A DNA stretch of 58,228 nucleotides, from positions 1 through 58,228 of the forward strand of contig CAMSTW010000011.1 in the NCBI GenBank assembly GCA_947063855.1. The letters are read 5' to 3'. The position numbers were made by a program, and so were the translations under genes. Below, in pieces: positions 1 through 8,011 of the stretch. Origin of the DNA: an uncultured Dorea sp. GTDB taxonomy: Bacteria; Bacillota; Clostridia; Lachnospirales; Lachnospiraceae. Within the stretch, counting starts at the first letter, position 1, and every line of letters begins with the position of its first letter. The notes beneath the pieces were generated by a model that did not search any database, was not told the DNA's origin, and was given only the letters and a program-made list of their open reading frames with translations.

Positions 1-7
1 CCTACAA

Positions 8-21
8 TGCTGTATTAGTGT
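8..21. repeat. possible end of a palindromic element cut by the window edge
   Basis: The 14 bases TGCTGTATTAGTGT also occur, on the other strand, at 33387-33400. Read on the minus strand (ACACTAATACAGCATTG) they resemble the terminus of the element at 39471-39686 (ACACTAGTACAGCGTTG). The rest of any element would lie outside the window, so this is only a suggestion. Confidence 0.3.
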
Positions 22-54
22 AAAAAGGAGAAGTCAACTTATCTTGACTTCTCC
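22..54 (-). terminator. rho-independent terminator of the activase gene
   Basis: A perfect 11-bp inverted repeat (27-37 with 44-54, GGAGAAGTCAA / TTGACTTCTCC) with a 6-base loop is followed on the minus strand by five T. The TAA stop codon of the activase (39-41) lies in the loop, so the terminator overlaps the end of the gene. Confidence 0.85.
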
Positions 55-800
55 TCTGCAAGCAGCGACGCTCCAAGCGCCCCCGCATATCTTCCCCGTT
101 CGGTGGGTTCTACCTCCTGCCCGATCTTCTCGGACAATATCTTCGTAAAATACCGGCTGTGGCTTAATCCTCCTGTCAGGATGATCCTGCCGGACAGATT
201 CTTCCTCTGACTTAGCTGCGCGACCTTCGCCGCAACGGAATCAACGACCCCCGCCGCGATATCCTCCCGCTTCCTTCCTTCTCCGATGTAATTGATCACC
301 TCGGACTCTGCAAACACCGTGCACAGGGAACTGATTGGAAGGACCGTCCCCGCATCCGCCATGTCGAACAACTCCTGCAGGGTAACGCCCAGACGGTTCG
401 CCATAATCTCAAGGAACTTCCCGGTCCCCGCGGAACACTTATCGTTCATGAGGAAATCCTGCACCATGCCGTGCTCTACCAGGATCACCTTGGTATCCTG
501 TCCCCCCACGTCGATAATAGAACAGTTATCCCCCGCCATCTCTCTCCCGCCCCTTGCGTGGCAGGTAATCTCCGTAATCACATAATCTGCAAAGTCTACG
601 GCAACCCTTCCATATCCTGTCGCCACCACCTTTGTATCCTCTGACAAAACGTCGACAGCGTCCTCTAAAAGTCTCTCTTTGATTGTCTGCGTCGTCTCCT
701 TGCTGCTCCATCCTGTAGGCAGGACAAATTCAATCTCCTTCTTTCCTCTTGCCACTACCTTGGACGCAGTCGACCCAATATCAATTCCTACATAATTCAT
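39..800 (-). CDS. 2-hydroxyacyl-CoA dehydratase activase (BadF/HgdC-type ATPase)
   Basis: A 253-aa member of the BadF/BadG/BcrA/HgdC family, the archerases that use ATP and a [4Fe-4S] cluster to drive an electron into a 2-hydroxyacyl-CoA dehydratase or a double-cubane reductase. The N-terminal phosphate loop DIGSTASK, the middle IIDVGGQDTK motif, the cluster-ligand regions NDKCSAGTG (Cys122) and SSLCTVFAE (Cys160) and the C-terminal ILTGG are all present. Two such cysteines per monomer of a homodimer hold the bridging cluster in HgdC. The ATG at 800 is preceded by GAGAGG at 8-nt spacing. No dehydratase subunit is in the window, so the partner is unknown. It is followed by its own terminator. 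Confidence 0.85.
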   Translation of the reverse strand: MNYVGIDIGSTASKVVARGKKEIEFVLPTGWSSKETTQTIKERLLEDAVDVLSEDTKVVATGYGRVAVDFADYVITEITCHARGGREMAGDNCSIIDVGGQDTKVILVEHGMVQDFLMNDKCSAGTGKFLEIMANRLGVTLQELFDMADAGTVLPISSLCTVFAESEVINYIGEGRKREDIAAGVVDSVAAKVAQLSQRKNLSGRIILTGGLSHSRYFTKILSEKIGQEVEPTERGRYAGALGASLLAEEKSR

Positions 801-996
801 CTCCTGTACCTCTCAACCTATCTTCTTTTCTCACATCCCGCTCAATCCCTGCAATCTTAAGGATTTCAATCTTATGCTCCTTCACACAGGCTTCTACCCC
901 TTCGATATCCTCCTTCTATCTTTTGCTAAAGATAACCGTAACACTTTTGCCCCTTTCGGGCAATGGATTCTTGAGGAAATTACTATTGTTTTTCAT
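781..996 (-). pseudogene. short ORF interrupted by an in-frame TAG, overlapping the activase start
   Basis: Reading minus from ATG at 994-996 gives 26 codons, then TAG (916-918), then 44 more open codons ending in TGA at 781-783. The second half is charged and protein-like (KEDIEGVEACVKEHKIEIL...) and overlaps the activase start by 20 nt, as in a normal operon. Apart from the TAG this would be a ~71-aa gene just upstream of the activase. I do not recognise the family and see no good ribosome site before the ATG. It could be a decayed partner gene or chance. Confidence 0.3.
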
Positions 997-1036
997 AATA
1001 AATCATAGATATTTATTTATATTATCTATCTTTAAA

Positions 1037-3238
1037 TCATCTGTCAGAGTACATTACATCTGCCAGCATCTCCAACAGTTCGTCTACATCAAAGGGCTTC
1101 GCCAGATGACCGTTCATCCCCGCATCCAATGCGGCCTGCTTATCCTCATCGAACGCATTTGCCGTCATGGCGATAATCGGAACGGCCGAAAGCTTCTGAT
1201 CGTCAAGCGCACGGATCGCCCTTGCCGCCTCATAGCCGTCCATCACAGGCATCTGTATATCCATAAGAACCAGGTCATAATATCCGTGGGCAGACGCGCG
1301 CACCTTCTCTACGGCAATCGAACCATCCTCTGCTTCTTCTGTCTCAAATCCGGCTTCCTCCAGGACCTCCACCGCAATCTCCCGGTTCAGTTCATTATCC
1401 TCTACCACGAGAATCCTTCTTCCTGCGAAATCCACAGGCTTCTCTTCGGGTTCTGCCTCCATCTCCATGAAGTCGCCAAAGCCCGCCGTGCCCTGTTCAT
1501 CGTTAAGCCGCAGCTTAACCGTCACGATAAATTCCGTTCCCTTGCCCGGAGCCGTCTCTAACTCTATCGTCCCGCCCATCATGTCCACGATATTCCTGGT
1601 AATCGACATGCCAAGCCCTGTTCCCTGTATGCCGCTCACCGTAGACGTCCGCTCCCGTTCAAAGGGGATGAACACCTTCTCGGCAAATTCCGGCGCCATA
1701 CCAATCCCGGTGTCCTTGATACGGATCACATATGTGCCGTATCCTCTGGCGTTATTAATCTGACTGATACAGACTGATATCTCTCCCCCTGCCGGAGTAA
1801 ATTTCACTGCATTTCCCAGAAGATTCAGAAACATCTGGTTCATCCGCAGCTTATCACAGTATACGTCTCCGTCCGTGACCTCATCTGCGCAAAAGGAAAG
1901 CCCAAGCTGCTTCTCTTCTGCCTGTCCGTGGATCATCCCGTACAGTTCCTTAAGCATCTCGAACAGGTTGCATTCTGTCTCTTCGAGATGTATCTTGCCG
2001 CTCTCGATACGGCTCATCTCCAGCACGTCGTTAATGAGCGCCAGCAGGTGATTCCCCGAGGTCAGGATCTTCATCAGATAGTCCCTTGTCTTCTCCGTAT
2101 CCTCCACGCTCTTTACCGCAAGATTGGTAAATCCGATGATCGCATTCATCGGCGTGCGGATATCATGGGACATATTCGAAAGAAACGTGCTCTTCGCCTT
2201 ACTGACCTCCTCCGCCTGCATCTTTTCGAAACGCAGGCAGTCGTTCTTCTTATGCATGGAAAGATAGACCACAAACAGGACAATCACAACCAGAAGAACC
2301 AGTAGCAGCTGTATCGCTCCGTTTCTCGCCAGCGTTGTACGGATGATCTCCACATTTCCGCTGACAAGGCTGTAGTGCAGCGTCGTCGTAATGGACCAGT
2401 CCGTGCCGTGAATCGGCATATAGTACGTGAAATGCTGCAGTCCCTGAAGTTCATAGACCGCCATACCTTCCTTTCCTTCCTTCACGCCCTCCTGCCATTT
2501 TATAAAGAGCTCCTCATCCTCAAAATGCGCCTCTTCCTTCAACGCGGTAAACAGATTCGTATTAGGCTTAAGATGTGTATGCGGCATCCGGATCACGTAG
2601 CTTCCGTCCGGCCTGACTACATTGCTGAAGGAATGTCCGTCATTCTGATCCAGAGACATCTTGTCTATCACCGTCTCCGTATCGATCCCCACTGTCGCGG
2701 CCACAATCTTACGCCCCTCTGTCTGCTGCCCGTTAACCGGCAGGCTTACCATCACCAGATCACCCTCGCCCATACTCTGGTTAAAGGATACAAACGGCTC
2801 CGTAAAGCTGTCCACGGAGAAACTGTACTCAAAAATACCCGGATAAACAGAATCCTCCGTATAAACGGTTCCCTCCTCGTCAATCAGCGCAAAGAAATCG
2901 AAGCCGCTGATTTCCTCCATGTGACCGATAAACTGCTGCATGGCTTCCCGGCCCGACACATCCGACTCGCCAAGCAGATGGATCGCCGTCCTAAGCTGCT
3001 GTGTCTGGTTATCCAGTGTATTGGTGAACTTCTTCGTCTGCTGCGCGGTCAGTTCCTCCAGATACAGCTTACTGACATTATAAACCGACTCTTCCGTCGT
3101 AGACTGGGAACTGCCAAGCAGCCACCAGGTGGATAAGACCACCACGATAAGTAAGATTCCAATTACCAGCAGGAACCATATGCCTGCTCCTTTTCCTGTA
3201 ACTGTCTGCCTGTCTCTTTCTCTGAACCTCTGTATCAT
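1037..3238 (-). CDS. hybrid sensor histidine kinase with extracellular Cache-like domain and receiver
   Basis: About 733 aa. A membrane helix at about residues 20-42 and another at about 307-328 flank a ~260-residue extracellular sensor of double-Cache type. Then come HisKA with the phospho-acceptor His358 in FLSNMSHDIRTPMNA, an HATPase_c domain (GTGLGMSI, DTGIGM), and a C-terminal receiver (RILVVEDNELN ... LMDIQMPVMDG) whose Asp takes the phosphoryl group. The start MIQRFRERD is chosen because it sits just before the first helix; AGGAGG lies 13 nt upstream, which is long. No output regulator is adjacent, so the hybrid kinase is an orphan here and its ligand is unknown. Confidence 0.88.
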   Translation of the reverse strand: MIQRFRERDRQTVTGKGAGIWFLLVIGILLIVVVLSTWWLLGSSQSTTEESVYNVSKLYLEELTAQQTKKFTNTLDNQTQQLRTAIHLLGESDVSGREAMQQFIGHMEEISGFDFFALIDEEGTVYTEDSVYPGIFEYSFSVDSFTEPFVSFNQSMGEGDLVMVSLPVNGQQTEGRKIVAATVGIDTETVIDKMSLDQNDGHSFSNVVRPDGSYVIRMPHTHLKPNTNLFTALKEEAHFEDEELFIKWQEGVKEGKEGMAVYELQGLQHFTYYMPIHGTDWSITTTLHYSLVSGNVEIIRTTLARNGAIQLLLVLLVVIVLFVVYLSMHKKNDCLRFEKMQAEEVSKAKSTFLSNMSHDIRTPMNAIIGFTNLAVKSVEDTEKTRDYLMKILTSGNHLLALINDVLEMSRIESGKIHLEETECNLFEMLKELYGMIHGQAEEKQLGLSFCADEVTDGDVYCDKLRMNQMFLNLLGNAVKFTPAGGEISVCISQINNARGYGTYVIRIKDTGIGMAPEFAEKVFIPFERERTSTVSGIQGTGLGMSITRNIVDMMGGTIELETAPGKGTEFIVTVKLRLNDEQGTAGFGDFMEMEAEPEEKPVDFAGRRILVVEDNELNREIAVEVLEEAGFETEEAEDGSIAVEKVRASAHGYYDLVLMDIQMPVMDGYEAARAIRALDDQKLSAVPIIAMTANAFDEDKQAALDAGMNGHLAKPFDVDELLEMLADVMYSDR

Positions 3239-3278
3239 CGCTTCTGTCCAGCCTCCTGTATATATGTTCTGTGGATGT

Positions 3279-3395
3279 TCACATGGAATTAAAAGCGCCG
3301 TTTGCCAGCAGCCCGGCAATTGCCTCTGCGACATTCGGCGCCTTCGGCCAGGATGTGCTTCCATTGTCAAAATATATTCGGTTCTCTGCTTCCAT
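3279..3395 (-). pseudogene. N-terminal remnant of a cysteine desulfurase-family gene
   Basis: A 38-codon minus frame starting at ATG 3393-3395, with AAGGTGG and AGGAAG upstream, encodes MEAENRIYFDNGSTSWPKAP followed by VAEAIAGLLANGAFNSM and TGA. The pattern IYFDNGSTSxPKAPxVAEAI is the N terminus of class V aminotransferases annotated as cysteine desulfurases in Clostridia. The remaining ~340 residues, including the PLP lysine and the catalytic cysteine, are absent. A deletion appears to have joined the gene's 5' end to the region upstream of the sensor kinase. Confidence 0.6.
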
Positions 3396-3417
3396 CTTCC
3401 TGCCCACCTTACGTTTT

Positions 3418-4182
3418 TTATTGTTTCCCAAGTAAATGAGGAACACTGTATCTGATCTCTGTCAGAACAAGTCCTTCCGGCGGCGCCGTCACACCCGCCT
3501 CCGTCCGTTCTTCCGCCTCCAGGATCTCTCTGACCCTCTCCGGTGTATAGAAACCGCGGCCCACACGGATGAGCGTGCCCGCTATGATGCGCACCATATT
3601 ATATAAGAAGCCGTTGCCCGTAATCCGTATCGTAATGTCTCTGCCCGACTGTCCGACCGTAAGCTCGTCTACCCTGCGCACGGTACTGACTGCATTCGTC
3701 CTGATATTGCAGAAGCTGGCAAAATCATGCTCGCCCGTCAGATATGCCGCTCCCTGTCTCATCTTCTCTATGTCCAGCGGAAAGGATACGAAAGTACTGT
3801 ACCTTCTCTTCAGCGGATTGGGAACGGGGGCGTTATAGATGTGGTATTCATACGTCTTTCTAATATCTTCCTGATAACGGGGATGCCAGTCTCCCGGCAC
3901 TTCATCCGAACTTACAACCACAATATCTTCCGGCAGCTTCTGGTTCAGGGCGTACGCCATCCGCTCCGGCGGAATCGGGGAAGCCGTATCGAATACCGCC
4001 ACATTTCCCAGGGCATGAACCCCGGAATCTGTACGGCTGGCTCCGATGATATGGAGATCTTCTCCGGTCAGCCTCTTAAGCTTCTCGTTTAAAACCGCTT
4101 CTATGGTGACGCCGTTGGGCTGAATCTGCCAGCCGCAGTAGTCCGTACCGTCGTAGGCGACAATAAGTCTGATCCTTCTCAT
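3418..4182 (-). CDS. truA: tRNA pseudouridine(38-40) synthase TruA
   Basis: 254 aa, usual length. TruA converts U38-U40 of the anticodon arm to pseudouridine. Seen here: the N-terminal VAYDGTDYCGWQ, the catalytic-Asp motif SRTDSGVHALG (Asp52), and a C-terminal FLYNMVRIIAGTL core. It lies 13 nt after ecfT on the same strand; truA at the end of the ecfA1-ecfA2-ecfT operon is a classic Firmicutes arrangement. A second, diverged TruA is encoded at 36283-37017. Confidence 0.95.
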   Translation of the reverse strand: MRRIRLIVAYDGTDYCGWQIQPNGVTIEAVLNEKLKRLTGEDLHIIGASRTDSGVHALGNVAVFDTASPIPPERMAYALNQKLPEDIVVVSSDEVPGDWHPRYQEDIRKTYEYHIYNAPVPNPLKRRYSTFVSFPLDIEKMRQGAAYLTGEHDFASFCNIRTNAVSTVRRVDELTVGQSGRDITIRITGNGFLYNMVRIIAGTLIRVGRGFYTPERVREILEAEERTEAGVTAPPEGLVLTEIRYSVPHLLGKQ

Positions 4183-4195
4183 ATATTATCTCCTG

Positions 4196-5020
4196 TCAAA
4201 ATATCCACACGTGCAGCGGCACATTTCTTCCAATCACAACCACCATAGCCACATACGCCGCCATGGTCAGATACGCCATGCGGTCCCGCCCTTTGTAACG
4301 CAGCGGCTTCATCTTCGTCCTTCCTTCCCCTCCCCGGTAGCACCTCGCCTCCATCGCCATCGCAAGGTCGTTGGCGCGCCGGAACGCGGATACGAACAAC
4401 GGCACCAGAATCGGAATCATGCTCTTCGCCCGCTGAATCATATTGCCGCTCTCAAAATCTGCGCCTCTGGCAATCTGCGCCTTCATGATCTTGTCCGTCT
4501 CTTCCAGAAGAATCGGGATAAACCGGAGCGCAATAGACATCATCATCGCCACCTCATGAACCGGCACCCGCACCTTATTCAGCGGATACAGCAAAGCCTC
4601 TATCCCGTCGGTCAGCTCATTGGGCGTCGTGGTAAATGTCATCAGCGACGAGCCGATAATCAGATAGACCAGCCGCACCGCCATATAAACCGCCGTCACA
4701 AGCCCGCCCTCCGTGATTGTGAAGATCCACGCATGGAACAGTACGTCCCCGCTTCTTGTCAGGAACAGGTTGAATAAGACGGTAATCATCAGCAGCATGA
4801 TCACCGGCTTTAACCCCCTCACGATAAATGAAAAAGGAACTCTTGACACCCGGATCACTGCAATCAGGAATATGGTTGCAATCAGATAGCCGGATATACT
4901 CTTGAACAAGAACAGCGAAATCAGGTATAAAAGCGTAGACACAAGCTTCACCCTTGGGTCTAGCCTGTGCACGATACTTTTTGCCGGATAATATTGTCCT
5001 ATGGTTATGTCTCGTATCAT
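4196..5020 (-). CDS. ecfT: energy-coupling factor transporter transmembrane protein EcfT
   Basis: 274 aa, hydrophobic, with several transmembrane helices. It is the membrane scaffold that connects the EcfA ATPases to interchangeable S components for vitamins and metals. The coupling-helix signatures AQIARGADF and AMEARCYRG (Ala-Arg-Gly/Cys motifs) are present in the C-terminal half. It is 18 nt downstream of ecfA2 and is followed by truA. No S component is in the window, as expected for a shared group II ECF module. Confidence 0.93.
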   Translation of the reverse strand: MIRDITIGQYYPAKSIVHRLDPRVKLVSTLLYLISLFLFKSISGYLIATIFLIAVIRVSRVPFSFIVRGLKPVIMLLMITVLFNLFLTRSGDVLFHAWIFTITEGGLVTAVYMAVRLVYLIIGSSLMTFTTTPNELTDGIEALLYPLNKVRVPVHEVAMMMSIALRFIPILLEETDKIMKAQIARGADFESGNMIQRAKSMIPILVPLFVSAFRRANDLAMAMEARCYRGGEGRTKMKPLRYKGRDRMAYLTMAAYVAMVVVIGRNVPLHVWIF

Positions 5021-5038
5021 TCTTTCGTCTTCTCCGCT

Positions 5039-5893
5039 TCATTTATATTGAGAAACTACCCTCATAATCTCATCTGCCGCCTCGGAAACTGTGGTGACGT
5101 CTGTCCGAACCTTCAGTCCCCGCCCTGCGAGATCATGCATAATATAAGTCACCTGCGGCGCGGCAAGTCCTACCGCTTCTAACTCACGGTAATGTTCGAA
5201 CACCTTCTTCGGCGTATCGTTATACATAACCGTCCCCTTGTTCATCACGATCAGCCTGTCCGCATATCTTGCGATATCCTCCATGCTGTGGGATACCAGA
5301 ATCACCGTCAGGTCGCTCTCCTTATGAAGATATGCAATCTGATCCAGGATGTCGTCCCTTCCCCTGGGATCCAGTCCCGCCGTGGGCTCGTCCAGCACCA
5401 GAACCTTCGGACGCATCGCCAGCACGCCTGCGATCGCCACCCGGCGCTTCTGCCCGCCGGACAACTCGAAAGGCGATACCTTATAATACTTCTCCTTAAG
5501 TCCCACCAGACGCAGAGCTTCCAACGCCCGGTCCTGACATTCCTCCCGGGATAATCCCTGATTCTTTGGTCCGAAACACACGTCCGTCATAACATCAATC
5601 TCAAAGAGCTGATGCTCCGGATACTGGAATACCAGTCCGACCTCACCCCGCAGCTCCTTCATAGAGTAGCCTTCCTGGTAAATATTCTCTCCATTATAAT
5701 AGAGTTCCCCGCTTGCCGCGCGGATCAGTCCGTTCAGATGCTGGATCAGCGTGGATTTCCCGGAACCTGTATGACCGATAATCCCCACAAATTCCCCGTG
5801 GGGAATCTCAAGACAGATATCCTTAAGCGCCTTCTTCTCGTATGCTGTCCCCTGGCTGTATATATAATTCAGATGTTCTAACTTAATCGACAT
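5039..5893 (-). CDS. ecfA2: energy-coupling factor ATPase EcfA2
   Basis: 284 aa ABC ATPase. Walker [10 protein letters not shown] (residues 40-48), Q-loop [10 protein letters not shown], signature LSGGQKRR and Walker [14 protein letters not shown] are intact. The FQYPEHQLF sequence is typical of the EcfA2 (EcfA') subunit. It pairs with EcfA1 as a heterodimer powering EcfT. Its start overlaps the end of ecfA1 by 16 nt, so the two are probably translationally coupled. Confidence 0.93.
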   Translation of the reverse strand: MSIKLEHLNYIYSQGTAYEKKALKDICLEIPHGEFVGIIGHTGSGKSTLIQHLNGLIRAASGELYYNGENIYQEGYSMKELRGEVGLVFQYPEHQLFEIDVMTDVCFGPKNQGLSREECQDRALEALRLVGLKEKYYKVSPFELSGGQKRRVAIAGVLAMRPKVLVLDEPTAGLDPRGRDDILDQIAYLHKESDLTVILVSHSMEDIARYADRLIVMNKGTVMYNDTPKKVFEHYRELEAVGLAAPQVTYIMHDLAGRGLKVRTDVTTVSEAADEIMRVVSQYK

Positions 5894-6729
5894 AGCACTT
5901 CCACCAATTCTTCTTTCCTTAGGATACCTTCCGGTATCTTGAGTCCGCGTTTCCGAAGTTCGTCCGCCAGAAGCGTCACCTGGGGGACATCCAAACGGTA
6001 AGACTTAAGCTCATCCACCCGCGAGAATATCTCGCCGGGCGTCCCTTCCATCACCACATGGCCGTGGTCCATCACGTAGATCTTATCCGCGTCAACCACC
6101 TCTTCCATATAATGAGTGATCAGAATCACCGTCACCTTCTTCTGTTCCCGCAGCTTCTGAACGGTCTTTAAGACTTCCTTACGTCCCACCGGATCCAGCA
6201 TGGCCGTGGGCTCATCCAGTACGATGCATTTGGGCTCCATGGCCACCACGCCGGCGATCGCCACCCGCTGCTTCTGCCCGCCGGACAGCTTGTTGGGGGA
6301 ATGATGACGGTACTCGATCATCCCGACCGCCTTAAGGCTTTCCTCCACCCGCTGCCAGATCTCATCTGTCGGGACTCCTAAGTTCTCAGGTCCGAATCCC
6401 ACATCCTCTTCCACTACGGTTCCGATAATCTGGTTATCCGGATTCTGGAACACCATGCCCGCCGACTGGCGCACATTCCATAATTCCTCCGGCACACTGG
6501 TATTGCGTCCGTTCACCCACATCGTCCCTTCCGTGGGTACGAGGATGGCATTGATATGCTTCGCAAGGGTAGACTTGCCGGAACCGTTATGACCAAGAAT
6601 CGCAATGAACTGGCCTTCCTTCACGTCGATATCCACCTCGTCGATGGCGCGGGAGGTGCCGATCACGTTGCCTTCCTCGTCACGCTTCTCATATTCAAAA
6701 ACCAGTTTCTCCGTCTGAACCATGTCCAT
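5878..6729 (-). CDS. ecfA1: energy-coupling factor ATPase EcfA1
   Basis: 283 aa ABC ATPase, the first main gene of the ECF operon. Walker [11 protein letters not shown]-loop FQNPDNQII, signature LSGGQKQR and Walker [13 protein letters not shown] are all present; FQNPDNQ is typical of EcfA1. AGGAGG sits 7 nt before the ATG at 6729. A 27-codon ORF ends in front of this ribosome site, and a sigma-A-like promoter is at 6853-6881. Confidence 0.93.
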   Translation of the reverse strand: MDMVQTEKLVFEYEKRDEEGNVIGTSRAIDEVDIDVKEGQFIAILGHNGSGKSTLAKHINAILVPTEGTMWVNGRNTSVPEELWNVRQSAGMVFQNPDNQIIGTVVEEDVGFGPENLGVPTDEIWQRVEESLKAVGMIEYRHHSPNKLSGGQKQRVAIAGVVAMEPKCIVLDEPTAMLDPVGRKEVLKTVQKLREQKKVTVILITHYMEEVVDADKIYVMDHGHVVMEGTPGEIFSRVDELKSYRLDVPQVTLLADELRKRGLKIPEGILRKEELVEVLCRLS

Positions 6730-6740
6730 AAGGGCGCCTC

Positions 6741-6824
6741 CTATCTATTCTCGCTAGGTATTACAAAACTATCCCAATCAACAGAAGGTTTTCCGCGTAT
6801 AATCCCTTTTACTGCCGCTAACAT
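6741..6824 (-). CDS. 27-aa leader ORF before ecfA1
   Basis: ATG at 6822-6824 preceded by a GGTGG-containing site; the peptide begins [11 protein letters not shown] and ends PSENR. Its TAG (6741-6743) lies immediately before the AGGAGG of ecfA1, so translation could be coupled to the ECF operon. The MLxAVKG start resembles the N terminus of small antitoxin-like proteins, so this may be a truncated antitoxin remnant rather than a functional leader peptide. The call rests only on start, ribosome site and position. Confidence 0.35.
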   Translation of the reverse strand: MLAAVKGIIRGKPSVDWDSFVIPSENR

Positions 6825-6852
6825 CTTCCCACCTTCTTTCTTCTAATAAAAG

Positions 6853-6881
6853 ATTATAATTTATTATTTCGTATTTTACAA
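6853..6881 (-). promoter_or_regulatory. promoter of the ECF operon
   Basis: On the minus strand TTGTAA (6876-6881), a 17-bp spacer and TATAAT (6853-6858) form a good sigma-A promoter about 30 nt before the small leader ORF and about 125 nt before ecfA1. Confidence 0.6.
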
Positions 6882-6895
6882 GTGCTATTAAATTC

Positions 6896-6963
6896 TAAAA
6901 ATAGTCTAAAAGCATCAGCCATACGGACGTCTCTCTGAAATACCGGACATCCATATGGCTGAT
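6896..6963 (-). terminator. hairpin terminator after the DUF917-like remnant
   Basis: ATCAGCCATA (6914-6923) pairs with TATGGCTGAT (6954-6963), with further pairing inside. On the minus strand the stem is followed by CTTTTAGACTATTTTT. It lies just downstream of the remnant at 6988-7068 and would insulate the ECF promoter. Confidence 0.65.
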
Positions 6964-6987
6964 ACTCTCTATATATTCTATTTCAAA

Positions 6988-7068
6988 TCACCTGCCGCCT
7001 CCGACCGCGCCCAGAAGCGCCGCTCCAAGAGCAATCTCTTCGATTTCTTTGATTCCTATTTTTCTCAC
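6988..7068 (-). pseudogene. N-terminal remnant of a DUF917-family gene
   Basis: A GTG-started minus frame (AGGAGAGG upstream) encodes about 26 residues, RKIGIKEIEEIALGAALLG then AVGGGR, and stops at TGA (6988-6990). DUF917 proteins (acetone carboxylase / hydantoinase-like) begin with an acidic helix followed by a LALGAAxLGTGGGG-type motif, which this matches. The rest of the usual ~360 residues is missing, and a terminator follows directly. Other readings: a small genuine peptide, or chance. Confidence 0.4.
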
Positions 7069-7159
7069 GTTCACCTCTCCTGTCTGTGCGTTTTTTCCAA
7101 ATGTTTACTGTTTGTCAAAAAATGTCGATAAAATCTTTCATACCATCTTTGAAAATTCA

Positions 7160-7188
7160 TTGACATAATTCTCCGCTGTACGTATAAT
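7160..7188 (+). promoter_or_regulatory. strong sigma-A promoter for the RNA / PBECR4 locus
   Basis: TTGACA (7160-7165), a 17-bp spacer and TATAAT (7183-7188): both hexamers match the consensus. Transcription should begin near 7195, about 210 nt before the coding start at 7406. Confidence 0.8.
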
Positions 7189-7194
7189 AATATT

Positions 7195-7390
7195 ACAAGA
7201 CAGGCAACAATGAGTGTCTGTTTAAGCGTTGAAGCATAACAGCGTACCGGAAAGCCTTGTTATGCAGAGCTTTCGAGAGGGGTTGTGCAATGTAACCTCA
7301 AACCGGAGTAGGCCAATAACTCGAATAGTTTAATGCCGAAAGAAAATGCTCAGAGTCGCTTTGCATGTGCAAGGCGGCTTTCTTATTCTC
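7195..7390 (+). ncRNA. structured leader or independent small RNA upstream of PBECR4-like gene
   Basis: About 190 nt between the consensus promoter and the ORF fold into several helices: ACAGGCA/TGTCTGT near the 5' end, GCATAACA (7234-7241) with TGTTATGC (7258-7265), a GAGGGGTT / AACCTC hairpin (about 7277-7299), and a strong terminal hairpin at 7354-7379. A CCGG lies in the loop of the second helix and another at 7303-7306; these could pair loop to loop. I do not recognise a known riboswitch core (no TPP, SAM, cobalamin, FMN, glycine or GEMM signature). It may be an attenuated leader or an RNA released by termination. Confidence 0.5.
7354..7388 (+). terminator. terminator-like hairpin between the RNA and the ORF
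   Basis: AGTCGCTTTGCA (7354-7365) pairs with TGCAAGGCGGCT (7368-7379) with a minimal loop and two or three G-U pairs, followed by TTTCTTATTCT. The hairpin precedes the ribosome site (AGAAAGGA, about 7391-7398) of the next gene, so it could separate a short RNA from read-through mRNA. Confidence 0.5.
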
Positions 7391-7405
7391 CAGAAAGGAA
7401 TAAAA

Positions 7406-8011
7406 ATGGATCAACTACTAAAATGTGCTGCAGCTTATCAAAAACTTCTGAACATTACTTACCGAATTATTCTGGGCAGAAAGGGGAAATTAACCGAACT
7501 TTCGCTCTATTTTGAGCCAGTCAGCTTCCACCATCTAATCGGGCTGCACAAATTAAAAGATTTGAGAATTGCCCGGGCAAATCGCGAAAAAGTTTTCCAT
7601 GATATTTTGAGCAGAAAACTTACATATCATTCTATATCACATAGCAAATACTTTCATCTGATTGAACAACGACTTCTTCCATTTTCCAACCTTGAACAAC
7701 TTCTTGATCAAAACAAGTTGTTTTTTCGTTACAACACGAAATTAAATCCGTTTTCATTAATTGAAGCAGATTATCTATTATCCACCCCTTATGAAAAAAA
7801 TGATATTTATATCTTTCTTACAAAACAAGACGATACAGCCCAGTATCTCTGCCGTTCCTTTTTCCCAAAAGAACAGAAAGACTATACTGTAGGACAAACT
7901 ATTTACACTCTGCTTTATAAAGAAAAAATTTGCCTGTCTACAGACGAAGTTCAAATTCAATACAATCGCCTGACTCCAAAAAGTAAGACACTTCACACAG
8001 AAAGCAACTAA
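7406..8011 (+). CDS. PBECR4-like nuclease-domain protein (phage-associated BECR fold)
   Basis: 201 aa. The start at 7406 is chosen for AGAAAGGA 7-8 nt upstream; an upstream in-frame ATG (7346) lies inside the structured RNA. The pattern YRIILGRKGK, FHHLIGLHKLKDL, repeated KxFHxI/L segments and RSFFPKE near the C terminus is what I associate with the PBECR4 domain, a barnase/EndoU/colicin-E5-D/RelE-like nuclease family found in prophage and gut Clostridia. The base composition is more AT-rich than its neighbours, which hints at transfer. Its end overlaps the convergent small gene by a few bases. Substrate unknown; nuclease activity is inferred from family only. Confidence 0.6.
   Translation: MDQLLKCAAAYQKLLNITYRIILGRKGKLTELSLYFEPVSFHHLIGLHKLKDLRIARANREKVFHDILSRKLTYHSISHSKYFHLIEQRLLPFSNLEQLLDQNKLFFRYNTKLNPFSLIEADYLLSTPYEKNDIYIFLTKQDDTAQYLCRSFFPKEQKDYTVGQTIYTLLYKEKICLSTDEVQIQYNRLTPKSKTLHTESN

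Noticed and set aside
2375..3136. A 253-codon plus-strand frame
   Set aside because: Antisense to the sensor kinase; no recognisable domain and no ribosome site.
7195..7390. Known riboswitch or group II intron upstream of the PBECR4-like gene
   Set aside because: No consensus core of the common riboswitch classes, no domain V-like hairpin and no reverse transcriptase.
7195..7390. Type III toxin-antitoxin RNA of ToxIN type
   Set aside because: The RNA has no tandem repeats and the protein does not look like ToxN; only the gene order is similar.
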